Source: Nitrosopumilus sp. Nsub (lineage in GTDB: Archaea; Thermoproteota; Nitrososphaeria; Nitrososphaerales; Nitrosopumilaceae). Taken from it: a DNA stretch of 64,000 bases. The stretch is taken from positions 124,001-188,000 of the forward strand of contig NZ_LQMW01000017.1 in NCBI RefSeq assembly GCF_001541925.1, given 5' to 3'. The position numbers and the translations under genes are program-made. Below are positions 33,195 through 40,520 of this stretch, piece by piece. Every line of letters begins with the position of its first letter. Positions within the stretch are counted from its first letter, which is position 1. The notes beneath the pieces were generated by a model. The model saw only the letters and a program-made list of their open reading frames with translations. It was not told where the DNA came from and made no database searches.

Positions 33195-34193
33195 CTATCT
33201 TCTATCAACAACATCATTGATAGAAGGACCAGTTCCAATAATTGTTACAGGCGTGTTTAATTCATTTTCTATATTTTTGATAAATGATTTTGCATCTTCA
33301 GATAATTCATCAAAAGATGTTTTTCCAGCACAGTTAGTAAAAAGGACATCAAGTTTTGTAATAGAAATTTGTGTTGCACCATTAAGCATAATTGCACGCC
33401 TAGCTAAATCAAAATCAAAATCAGCTGCACGTCTTTGACGACCAGTTACAGTTCCAAATTCAGACCAATTTTTCTTTTCTGCTTCTTCTAAAGACAATTC
33501 TTTTGCTAATGGACCAGTTCCAACACGAGTAACATATGATTTGAAAACAACAATTACTTCATCAACTTTTGTTGGCCCCAAACCAATATCAGCACAAATT
33601 CCAGATGCTGTAACATCTTTAGAAGTAACAAAAGGATATGTTCCGTGCCATAAAGAAAGGAATGTTCCTTGAGTACCTTCAACTAGAACATTTTCGTTTG
33701 CAGATAATGCTGAGTTAATCTCTTCAGGCACATCAACAATCAAAGGAGATAATGAATCAAAATCTTTTGCCATTTTTAAAACTCGCATCGCTCTGTCAGA
33801 ATTTGCAGGGCCAGTTCCACTACCAGTACTGCCAATTTTTTCTTTTAATTCTCCTTTAGAATCTCTTTGTAAATGAGATTCCTCAATTACACCACAGTGT
33901 TTATCGATAAAAACACGACCAGATGCATCAAAATCCTGAATTTCTTTAGATAAAACTTCAGGATTAATTACAACACCAGGTCCAATCATTACTTTAGCAT
34001 TTTTATTCAAAAATCCACTTGGAAGCATTCTAACTTTGTAAACTTTGTCACCATCCATTATAGTGTGACCTGCATTTGGACCTGCGCCTCCACGAACTAT
34101 AATTTTAGGATCGTCTTTAATTGATAAATATGAAATAATTTTTCCTTTACCCTCATCACCAAAAAATCCTCCAACAACAACAGTGGATGTCAT
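33195..34193 (-). CDS. purA: Adenylosuccinate synthetase
   Basis: GTP-dependent ligation of IMP and aspartate, the first committed step to AMP. GFFGDEGKGKI (residues 8-18) is the signature, with GPNAGHT and TGRQRRAADFD. At 332 aa it is the short archaeal form (bacterial about 430). PurB, the next enzyme, is encoded at 49929-51293 in the same window. Confidence 0.93.
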   Translation of the reverse strand: MTSTVVVGGFFGDEGKGKIISYLSIKDDPKIIVRGGAGPNAGHTIMDGDKVYKVRMLPSGFLNKNAKVMIGPGVVINPEVLSKEIQDFDASGRVFIDKHCGVIEESHLQRDSKGELKEKIGSTGSGTGPANSDRAMRVLKMAKDFDSLSPLIVDVPEEINSALSANENVLVEGTQGTFLSLWHGTYPFVTSKDVTASGICADIGLGPTKVDEVIVVFKSYVTRVGTGPLAKELSLEEAEKKNWSEFGTVTGRQRRAADFDFDLARRAIMLNGATQISITKLDVLFTNCAGKTSFDELSEDAKSFIKNIENELNTPVTIIGTGPSINDVVDRR

Positions 34194-34272
34194 AATTTTA
34201 AAGATCCATCTCGTTTATTTAAGCTAAAGTATTATACATGATTTTATATTCAAGCAACATCAGATTAGATCG

Positions 34273-34734
34273 ATGTCAGAGGATAATCATGCTGGAAATA
34301 TTATTGTTAATTTAGCTAGTCTACCAGATTTTTTACGAACACCAATTTTAAAAAAAAGAATGATTGAATTTTTTTCAAAAGATGAAGCAGATAAAAAAGA
34401 AATTATTTTTAATGCATTAGAAGCAGGCCCCACAATCCCATTTCTTAATTTCTCGAAATTGTTTAAGTCATGGTTAAAGATTGTAGCAAATTTATCAGAG
34501 GAGCATAGGGAAGGAATGTTCCTAGCATACATCAACCAATCATTATTAGAACCAGAAAAATTAATTGCATTTAATTTAGATGGAATTTTAGAAATGTTTT
34601 TGCAATTAGAAGAAAATGAAAAAGAGACCATCTCAAGAACAATTAAAAGAATTATTGAAAATCTAAATGAACAAGATAGGAAAAAACTCCTAATTATGAT
34701 ACCAAATAACGCAAAAAGTCACTTGAAAATTTAA
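34273..34734 (+). CDS. Hypothetical protein, 153 aa, all-helical
   Basis: Highly charged, predicted helical protein (LPDFLRTPILKKRMIEFFSK, EENEKETISRTIKRIIENLN) without membrane segments or cysteine motifs. Not recognised. It converges on the YggX-like gene, the two stops sharing a TTAA (34731-34734). Confidence 0.6.
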   Translation: MSEDNHAGNIIVNLASLPDFLRTPILKKRMIEFFSKDEADKKEIIFNALEAGPTIPFLNFSKLFKSWLKIVANLSEEHREGMFLAYINQSLLEPEKLIAFNLDGILEMFLQLEENEKETISRTIKRIIENLNEQDRKKLLIMIPNNAKSHLKI

Positions 34735-35012
34735 TTGATTTGAGGTTCATCAGGTTTTCTATTATCTTCATTGGTATAATCAATGATTTCCCCTTCAGGA
34801 GATAATACACCGACAAAGATTTTTTCATGTTTTTTCAATAATTTTCTGTGATCAGCCATAGACATATCCAATTTCATTTCATTCATGACCATAATCTGAT
34901 ATTCTTTCCATTCAGCCCAACACTTTGTACAAGTTGGATATTTTTCATTTATTGGCCCTAATTGTTCAGTATCAGGAATAGAATTTTTACATTTGGTACA
35001 TGTACGACTCAT
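34731..35012 (-). CDS. YggX-like protein with N-terminal zinc-ribbon cysteines
   Basis: I choose the ATG at 35012 (93 aa) over the frame start at 35072; a TATA-like AGATAAAAGG at about 35033-35042 sits 25 nt upstream. The N-terminus has two CTKC pairs. The middle WAEWKEYQIMVMNEMKLDM followed by ADHRKLL lines up with the bacterial Fe(II)-trafficking protein YggX (W-x-W-x2-Q-x-M-x2-N-E-x-K-L-x-M, then A-x-H-R-K-L-L), including a YTNED segment like its YTPED end. YggX protects Fe-S proteins from oxidants in bacteria; a role here is inferred from similarity. Confidence 0.6.
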   Translation of the reverse strand: MSRTCTKCKNSIPDTEQLGPINEKYPTCTKCWAEWKEYQIMVMNEMKLDMSMADHRKLLKKHEKIFVGVLSPEGEIIDYTNEDNRKPDEPQIN

Positions 35013-35089
35013 AAATCTCAGCAAGAAATTACTCCTTTTATCTTTTTTTGATGTAAAGTAATAATAATTCATGAAGAGTATTCAGTAAT

Positions 35090-35305
35090 ATGAAAATCAA
35101 ATGTCCAAAATGCAAAGAAGATGCAGAAGTTGCAATGGATTATTCATTTGTCAAATGTGGATCATGTGATTTAGATATGAGTTATGGAGAATATGTAAAA
35201 TTTGTGGCACATAATCAACCTAGATATTCAGATATTTTAGGAGATTATGCATCAGGCGGAAGTACAGAAGGGCATACTGCAGGTTCCTTGGATGAATGGG
35301 ATTAA
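35090..35305 (+). CDS. Small zinc-finger protein, 71 aa
   Basis: Begins MKIKCPKCKEDAEVAMDYSF then KCGSCDLD: two CxxC pairs forming a rubredoxin-like zinc ribbon. The remaining sequence is acidic with a disordered end (SGGSTEGHTAGSLDEWD). Divergent from the YggX-like gene with a shared promoter region of about 77 bp. Function unknown. Confidence 0.7.
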   Translation: MKIKCPKCKEDAEVAMDYSFVKCGSCDLDMSYGEYVKFVAHNQPRYSDILGDYASGGSTEGHTAGSLDEWD

Positions 35306-35365
35306 CAAGATGGTAAAATGATTCATCAGATTAAAATAATTACTTTAACAAATTACTAAACATCA

Positions 35366-36013
35366 TTGGAATTTTTGTTAGAAAACATATTAAATCTTGT
35401 AGGATTTTTAGTAGGACTTGCAATTGGTATTATGTCATTTATTGGATTTCGAAATACAGGAAGTCCAACATTATTTAGATTAACAATCGCATTTTTTTCA
35501 ATTAGTATAGGATTTTTTGTCATTTGGTCTGGATATATGCTAGAAGATTATGTAATTAAATCAGGAAGTGTAGATAGAGGAATTCAGACATTAGGAATTA
35601 TTATTCAAACTGTAGGATATTTTTTTATTGCATTTTCCCACAGCATCAAAGCATTTTTTCCAAAATCAAATTATTTTAGATCAGTAGGAATTTTACCATT
35701 TTTCTTAGTTTCAACTGTACAACTAGAACACATTTTCAGATCAATTTCATTTATTTTATTGGTGTATGGTGCAATTGAAACAATACTATCATACAGAAAT
35801 AATAAAAACAAAGGTGCTGTTTCAGTTGCCTTAGGACTTGGACTTTTAGCGTTTGGAGAATTTTTGGGATGGTATTCTTTTGTATTCCCCGAATCAATAT
35901 TATACTCAATATCAATGACAATCAAAATTGCAGGATTAGTTGCATTATTCATTCCAGTAAGCAAGGTTCCATTGAAGAAGATAAAATTTGATGATGACTT
36001 GGATAAAATTTGA
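35366..36013 (+). CDS. Multi-spanning membrane protein, 215 aa
   Basis: About seven hydrophobic segments (residues 8-28, 36-56, 76-94, 105-120, 122-138, 150-168, 178-198) and a charged C-terminal tail. Family not recognised. The start is TTG 35366, with a TATA-like CTTTAACAAA about 23 nt upstream, consistent with a leaderless mRNA. Confidence 0.6.
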   Translation: MEFLLENILNLVGFLVGLAIGIMSFIGFRNTGSPTLFRLTIAFFSISIGFFVIWSGYMLEDYVIKSGSVDRGIQTLGIIIQTVGYFFIAFSHSIKAFFPKSNYFRSVGILPFFLVSTVQLEHIFRSISFILLVYGAIETILSYRNNKNKGAVSVALGLGLLAFGEFLGWYSFVFPESILYSISMTIKIAGLVALFIPVSKVPLKKIKFDDDLDKI

Positions 36014-36116
36014 AATAGGCTCAAAAATCCAGAGTTGTCAAATTCTTTTATCTTTTTAGTATATACGAAAATATCAATTGTTTCCTATACAGATTTGAGA
36101 AATATAATACAGAGAA

Positions 36117-36404
36117 ATGGGCGAATATAGAACACAAATGAAGATTATTGGAGATATACTGTCAACTACCAGAGATGACCTTCAAGATGAAAATGGAGCA
36201 ACTGTAACATATCTTATTAGAAAAGCAAATATTTCTCATTCTAGAATTTCTAGAATTTTAAAAACACTAGTTTCACAAGGTCTTTTAGAACAAGCTGATT
36301 CACAAGGTTCAAACAGATATAAAATTAGTCAAACAGGAAGAGAATTTCTTCAAGCATATCATTCATTTTCAAAATTTGCAGATGATTTTGGTTTAAATAT
36401 TTAA
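36117..36404 (+). CDS. Winged-helix DNA-binding protein (paralog of the gene at 43275)
   Basis: 95 aa. YRTQMKIIGDIL, then ISHSRISRILKTLVSQGLLE, and a wing with NRYKISQTGREFLQAYHSF: a winged helix like those annotated as archaeal DUF4364-/PadR-like or SSO-type single-domain regulators. It is clearly related to the protein at 43275-43556. Probably a dimeric transcription regulator; targets unknown. Confidence 0.75.
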   Translation: MGEYRTQMKIIGDILSTTRDDLQDENGATVTYLIRKANISHSRISRILKTLVSQGLLEQADSQGSNRYKISQTGREFLQAYHSFSKFADDFGLNI

Positions 36405-36514
36405 TTTTTTCTTTAATTCAAGTTATCAAAAACAAATACAATTTAAGTAAATTACAAAATTAATGAATACAAGTTGCCATAATGAAAAGAAAATAATAAT
36501 TAAAGAAAAAATTA

Positions 36515-37120
36515 ATGTTGATCATAATGAAAGTAAATTGTAACGATGAAGGAATTGAAAAAGCAATTCAAATTATTGGAAATGGAGGCATCATAATATT
36601 TCCAACAGATACAGTATATGGAATAGGTTGTGATCCATACAATGAAAATGCGGTAAAAAAAATTTATGAAATTAAATCAAGAGATAAAATAAAATCATTA
36701 CCAGTATTAGCACATTCAATAGGGATAGTTAAACAAATTACTACAATAGATGAATTTACTGAAAAAATTATTAGAAAATATTGGCCCGGACCACTTACAT
36801 TAATTTTAAAATTAAAAGATAAGAATTTAAAAAAATCATTAGATTTAGAAGATAAAATTGCAGTAAGAATTCCAAATTCAGAATGTTCTTTAAAATTATT
36901 AGAAAAGTGTGGTTTACTTGTTGGAACAAGTGCAAATATTTCTGGAGATTCAGCATTTACAAATCCAGAAAAATGTATCAAAAATGTCAAAAAATTTGAT
37001 GTTTTTGTAGATGGAGGAACAATTACAAGTAAAGGAGAATCAACAATAATTGAAATAGAAAATGAAAAAATTCGTATTATTAGGCAAGGGGCATTAAAAA
37101 AAGAGGATATCAAGATTTGA
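36515..37120 (+). CDS. tsaC: L-threonylcarbamoyladenylate synthase (Sua5/YrdC/TsaC)
   Basis: Makes threonylcarbamoyl-AMP from Thr, bicarbonate and ATP, the first step of t6A37 tRNA modification. The YrdC domain is complete (GGIIIFPTDTVYGIGCDPYN, KYWPGPLTLIL, VGTSANISG). 201 aa corresponds to the YrdC domain without the Sua5 C-terminal domain. ATGs at 36515 and 36527 are both possible. Its stop overlaps the THUMP gene start (TGATG). The Cgi121 fusion, also a t6A gene, lies just beyond. Confidence 0.92.
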   Translation: MLIIMKVNCNDEGIEKAIQIIGNGGIIIFPTDTVYGIGCDPYNENAVKKIYEIKSRDKIKSLPVLAHSIGIVKQITTIDEFTEKIIRKYWPGPLTLILKLKDKNLKKSLDLEDKIAVRIPNSECSLKLLEKCGLLVGTSANISGDSAFTNPEKCIKNVKKFDVFVDGGTITSKGESTIIEIENEKIRIIRQGALKKEDIKI

Positions 37121-37641
37121 TGAATCTAATTGTTACATGTGCTAGAAATTTAGAAGGAGAGACTGAAGAAGAAATAATAGATATTTTAGATGAATTAGGA
37201 GATCCTGATGTAAAAATTTCTGTTAGTAATATGTCTGGAATAATTACAGTTCAAACAAAATTAGATCCCATAGAAGTAGTTAGAAAAATGAAGGAGATGT
37301 TATTAGATGAACCTTGGAGTATCAGATACTGTCTAAGAGTCATTCCAATACAAAAAATTGTTGAAACAAATCTTGAAAAAATTCAAGAATGTATTTCTAG
37401 TATTTCAGACAAAATTGAAGAAAACGAATCCTACAGAATTTTGATTGAAAAAAGAAATTCAGATATTTCAAGTAAAGAAATAATCACAAATATTGCAAAT
37501 CAGATAAAAAACAAAGTTTCATTAGATTTTCCAGATAAAATTATTTTAATTGAGATATTAGGAATTGTTACAGGAATTTCACTCATTAAAAAATCAGATA
37601 TACTTAGTCTAGAAAAAACTAAACGAAGTATGTCAGAGTAA
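37120..37641 (+). CDS. THUMP-domain protein (Tan1-like)
   Basis: 173 aa. MNLIVTCARNLEGETEEEI, then a middle with TKLDPIEVVRKMKEML and the C-terminal VSLDFPDKIILIEILGIVTG match stand-alone THUMP proteins such as Tan1, which assists tRNA ac4C12 acetylation by binding tRNA. The frame opens at TTG 37117, but the ATG at 37120 is preferred. It shares one base with tsaC, so a common tRNA-modification transcript is likely. Its end overlaps the convergent Cgi121-fusion gene by 9 nt. Confidence 0.82.
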   Translation: MNLIVTCARNLEGETEEEIIDILDELGDPDVKISVSNMSGIITVQTKLDPIEVVRKMKEMLLDEPWSIRYCLRVIPIQKIVETNLEKIQECISSISDKIEENESYRILIEKRNSDISSKEIITNIANQIKNKVSLDFPDKIILIEILGIVTGISLIKKSDILSLEKTKRSMSE

Positions 37642-38406
37642 GATAGAAGCCTTTTCTACCAATATATCTTCTAGAGGAGTTTTTGAATATATTGAATCAA
37701 TATGTTTTTTTGAAATGTTGAAATATTTTTTAATAAATAAAGTATTATTTTTTAAAAATAAATTCACACATAATGGAGATAATTCAGAGTATAAAGAATT
37801 AAAATAATTTTTGTTCCCAATAACAATTAAAATAAAATTTACTGAAGGTTTCAAACCAACAGAAGAAATTGCGTTAGAAATTTGTAATGTCGATGCAAAT
37901 CTCATTAAAATATCAGTTTCAAGTTTATGAGATAACAAGATATTATTTTTTTCGGCATTAAGTGAGATTGATAAAATTTTCTTTAGATGAGAAGCATTTA
38001 GAATAAAATTACTTGAAATAACTTGAAATTTTAATTGTGGATATTTTGCTCTTAAATCATCAATAAATTGAATATCAATTTTTTTTTGACCACGAATTTC
38101 AAGTACATGGATTTGTTTTCTTTCAATTTCAAAAGTTAATTTTTTTGAAGAGCCACCATGAATTACAGGAATAATACTTACAACATCACCATCAGAAATT
38201 TTTGTATCTCTTCCATTCATTGCTGAAGAATCAGAACCATTAATTGCAATTAAGAGATTTTCAATATCAAGTTCAGAAGTGTTACTAGGTTTAATTTTTA
38301 CCAGATGTTCTAATAATTCACTCACAGATAAATTAGATTTTTCAATTTGCAATTGTTCAGAATTAAATGATTTTTTTGCACCTCCAACTAATTTGATAGT
38401 AATCAT
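37633..38406 (-). CDS. Fusion of MoaD/Urm1-like beta-grasp domain with KEOPS subunit Cgi121
   Basis: 257 aa. Residues 1-87 look like a MoaD/ThiS/Urm1 ubiquitin-like domain: MITIKLVGGAKKSF at the start, LLIAINGSDSSA, and DGDVVSIIPVIHGGSS with a Gly-Gly (84-85) at the position where such proteins normally end. Residues 88-257 resemble Cgi121, the KEOPS subunit that binds tRNA and the Bud32 kinase: LSHKLETDILMRFASTLQIS, AISSVGLKPSVNFILIVIG, and a C-terminal LEDILVEKASILL. The Gly-Gly is internal, so conjugation or thiocarboxylation would need processing. Nearby tsaC and THUMP genes support a tRNA-modification role. Domain calls are by eye. Confidence 0.72.
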   Translation of the reverse strand: MITIKLVGGAKKSFNSEQLQIEKSNLSVSELLEHLVKIKPSNTSELDIENLLIAINGSDSSAMNGRDTKISDGDVVSIIPVIHGGSSKKLTFEIERKQIHVLEIRGQKKIDIQFIDDLRAKYPQLKFQVISSNFILNASHLKKILSISLNAEKNNILLSHKLETDILMRFASTLQISNAISSVGLKPSVNFILIVIGNKNYFNSLYSELSPLCVNLFLKNNTLFIKKYFNISKKHIDSIYSKTPLEDILVEKASILL

Positions 38407-38448
38407 TTCAAAACCTCATTTTCAATTAAGAAATAAATATTTAATTAA

Positions 38449-38802
38449 TTATTCAGATTTCTCTTCTACAGATTCAGTTGTAGTATTGATTGTCTCGACT
38501 TCCTCATTTGTAAGAGTTATTTCTTCAACGGTTTCAGAAACATCTTCAGAGTCTGCAATTTCTAGTGAAGGATCTTGCTCTTCATTATTAGAAGAATCAA
38601 CATTGCCATCTTGTTTGTATTGCTCGTTGAGAATTTGTTTTTTATTAAATCTTGTAATATAACCTGCAACTTTATTTTTCAATCCTTTTGAGCGGATAAT
38701 AGTAATTTGATTTAGTGCTTTTTTATTTTCAGTAAAATCTTCACCAAACTTTGTCTTATGGTCATTTAATACTTCAAATGAAAGACGCTTTATTCTATCC
38801 AC
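38449..38802 (-). CDS. rps17e: 30S ribosomal protein eS17 with acidic C-terminal extension
   Basis: The first 57 residues (MDRIKRLSFEVLNDHKTKFG, DFTENKKALNQI, KGLKNKVAGYITRF) are eS17, an archaeal/eukaryotic small-subunit protein normally 60-70 aa in archaea. The remaining 60 residues are an acidic, Glu/Ser/Thr-rich low-complexity tail (EEQDPSLEIADSEDVSE...) not expected in the family. The start is GTG at 38802. The tail is real coding in frame; a frameshift is unlikely because composition stays biased and no other frame continues. Confidence 0.85.
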   Translation of the reverse strand: MDRIKRLSFEVLNDHKTKFGEDFTENKKALNQITIIRSKGLKNKVAGYITRFNKKQILNEQYKQDGNVDSSNNEEQDPSLEIADSEDVSETVEEITLTNEEVETINTTTESVEEKSE

Positions 38803-38832
38803 GCATGAATTAATGAGGGGGGTATTTTATAC

Positions 38833-39591
38833 CTATATTCCAAGATAGCGTTTTGTATTTTCTTCTAAGAGATATGACATATCATCAAATGTTTTTTCAA
38901 GAACTTTTGAGGCACTAAAAATGACACTTGGTATAAAACTGATCTGTCCAGATTTCATTTCAAAACATCTAGAAAATCTAACAGGACCATCAGTTTCAAC
39001 AAGAATTTTTGATTCATTAGCTTTTGACAATAAACTCTGTTTGTCATTTGCATAAATCATTACAGGACCAAAAGATACAAAAAAATCCATATCCATAGCT
39101 TTTTGAAGTTGTTTTTTGCTTCCATCAAACCAATGCAATAAAGCATGTTTTGTATCATACGAAGTCATTATTTCAAAAATATCATCAAGACTTTTTCGCG
39201 AATGAATAGATACAGGTTTATGAAATTTTTCTGCAGATGAAAGTAAAGATTCAAAGACATGAATTTGTCTTTGAGTATCATCATTATTTTTACAATAGGT
39301 TGGATCTAATCCAATTTCTCCAATTCCAGAAATTGTATTTTGATTTAATTCTATTAAGTCATTAATTTTTTCAAGATCATTATCATTTGCACATTCAGGA
39401 TGAATTCCAATAAAAGGTAAAACAAGATCACTTTTTTTTGATAAAGATAACGTTAAGAGAGAATTTTCAAAATTCATAGAAACACAACATGCTTTAATTT
39501 TAAGAGAATCCATTTGAGTTAAAATAAAATCAATTTCAGGCAAATATGCAGAATCAGACAGATGAATATGAGAATCAAATAACCAAGTCAT
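38833..39591 (-). CDS. tatD: TatD-family metal-dependent hydrolase
   Basis: TIM-barrel metallohydrolase; relatives are 3'-5' DNases or tRNA-quality nucleases. Metal motifs are FDSHIHLSD at the N-terminus, GEIGLDPTY, HKPVSIHSRKS, LLHWFDGS and VETDGP. Length 252 aa is normal. Lies directly upstream of eS17 on the same strand (30-nt gap). Confidence 0.88.
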   Translation of the reverse strand: MTWLFDSHIHLSDSAYLPEIDFILTQMDSLKIKACCVSMNFENSLLTLSLSKKSDLVLPFIGIHPECANDNDLEKINDLIELNQNTISGIGEIGLDPTYCKNNDDTQRQIHVFESLLSSAEKFHKPVSIHSRKSLDDIFEIMTSYDTKHALLHWFDGSKKQLQKAMDMDFFVSFGPVMIYANDKQSLLSKANESKILVETDGPVRFSRCFEMKSGQISFIPSVIFSASKVLEKTFDDMSYLLEENTKRYLGI

Positions 39592-39687
39592 AGTCTAATA
39601 AATTTTGAATATTGTCTGTATAAATCGATTCCTTAGTGATATTTTTTCACTCATTAGGTTTTTTCACAAAAAAGAAAAAGAAAAAAC

Positions 39688-39906
39688 ATGAAATCTTCAG
39701 AATTAGGATTATCAGCAATGTATAGAATTTTAAAAAAATCTGGTGCCGAAAGAGTTAGTGATGAATCTGCAGATGAATTAAGAAGAATCATAGAAGATAT
39801 TGCAGAAGATATTGCAAAAAATGCTGTAGATATGGCATCACATGCAGGTAGAAAAACAATCAAAGCTGAAGATGTAAAATTAGCTTCAAAATCATTTAAC
39901 AAATAA
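39688..39906 (+). CDS. Archaeal histone
   Basis: 72-aa histone-fold protein with the C-terminal signature HAGRKTIKAEDVKLASKSF and helix ADELRRIIEDIAEDIAKNA. Packs chromosomal DNA as dimers or oligomers. The length is a little above the 66-68 aa of euryarchaeal HMf, with no tail. A short A-rich leader precedes the ATG. tRNA-Cys follows 42 nt after the stop. Confidence 0.93.
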   Translation: MKSSELGLSAMYRILKKSGAERVSDESADELRRIIEDIAEDIAKNAVDMASHAGRKTIKAEDVKLASKSFNK

Positions 39907-39948
39907 TAATCTAAAGAGTTTAATTGTTCATTTCGTGTTTTTCAAAAC

Positions 39949-40020
39949 GGTACTCTGGCAGAACGGTTATGCGTGAGCCTGCAAAGCTTATACAAGGGGG
40001 TTCGACTCCCTCGGGTACCT
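39949..40020 (+). tRNA. tRNA-Cys (GCA)
   Basis: 72-nt cloverleaf. Acceptor GGTACTC pairs with GGGTACC and discriminator T40020; D stem GCA/TGC; anticodon stem TGAGC/GCTTA with loop CTGCAAA gives anticodon GCA; T arm GGGGG-TTCGACT-CCCTC. No intron, and CCA is not encoded. The last base abuts the stop codon of the cupredoxin gene on the other strand. Confidence 0.95.
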
Positions 40021-40446
40021 TTATTCTACAATTACTTGAGCGAACATCCAAGGATGTAATTCACAAAAGTAATCGTATGTACCAATTTCATCGAAAGACA
40101 ATGTGTAATACTGGTAGGGATCTAAATAACCACTATCAAATAGGTCAGTAGGCTCTTCATAAAATCCGGATGTTACAGTGTGAAAAGCAGAATCTTCATT
40201 TAACCAAGTTACAGAACCTCCTTTTTCTATAACAATCTTAGATGGAATATAGCAAATATCTTCAACATCACATCCAGGACGGGAAACTTTAGTTGGGATA
40301 AGTACATCTGCTTTTATTGCTTCTTCAGTTTGCAAACTAGTTTCGTCAGAATTAACTTCTTCAGAATTTAATCCAGAAAATGATAAGCCAATTACAGTTA
40401 CCGATATTCCCAATATTATTGTCAAAGCGATTATTTTTTTTATCAT
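40021..40446 (-). CDS. Membrane-anchored cupredoxin (type 1 copper protein)
   Basis: 141 aa. One N-terminal hydrophobic anchor (residues 5-24), a linker, then a plastocyanin-like domain. The type 1 copper ligands are visible: His89 (AFHTVTSG), Cys128, His131 and Met134 in YFCELHPWM. A second cysteine pair, Cys59 and Cys65, may form a disulfide. Faces outside the membrane. Such blue copper proteins are abundant in ammonia-oxidizing archaea, where copper proteins carry electrons in place of heme cytochromes; the redox partner is unknown. Confidence 0.9.
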   Translation of the reverse strand: MIKKIIALTIILGISVTVIGLSFSGLNSEEVNSDETSLQTEEAIKADVLIPTKVSRPGCDVEDICYIPSKIVIEKGGSVTWLNEDSAFHTVTSGFYEEPTDLFDSGYLDPYQYYTLSFDEIGTYDYFCELHPWMFAQVIVE

Positions 40447-40520
40447 TTCATGTCATATCCGTGTGAGAGTTATTACACAATTACCTAATTCTCTAAATAT
40501 ATAATATATTACAAAAATCA

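Noticed and set aside
39924-40151. Plus-strand 75-aa frame over tRNA-Cys and the cupredoxin 3' end
   Set aside because: Covers a clear tRNA and is antisense to the cupredoxin.
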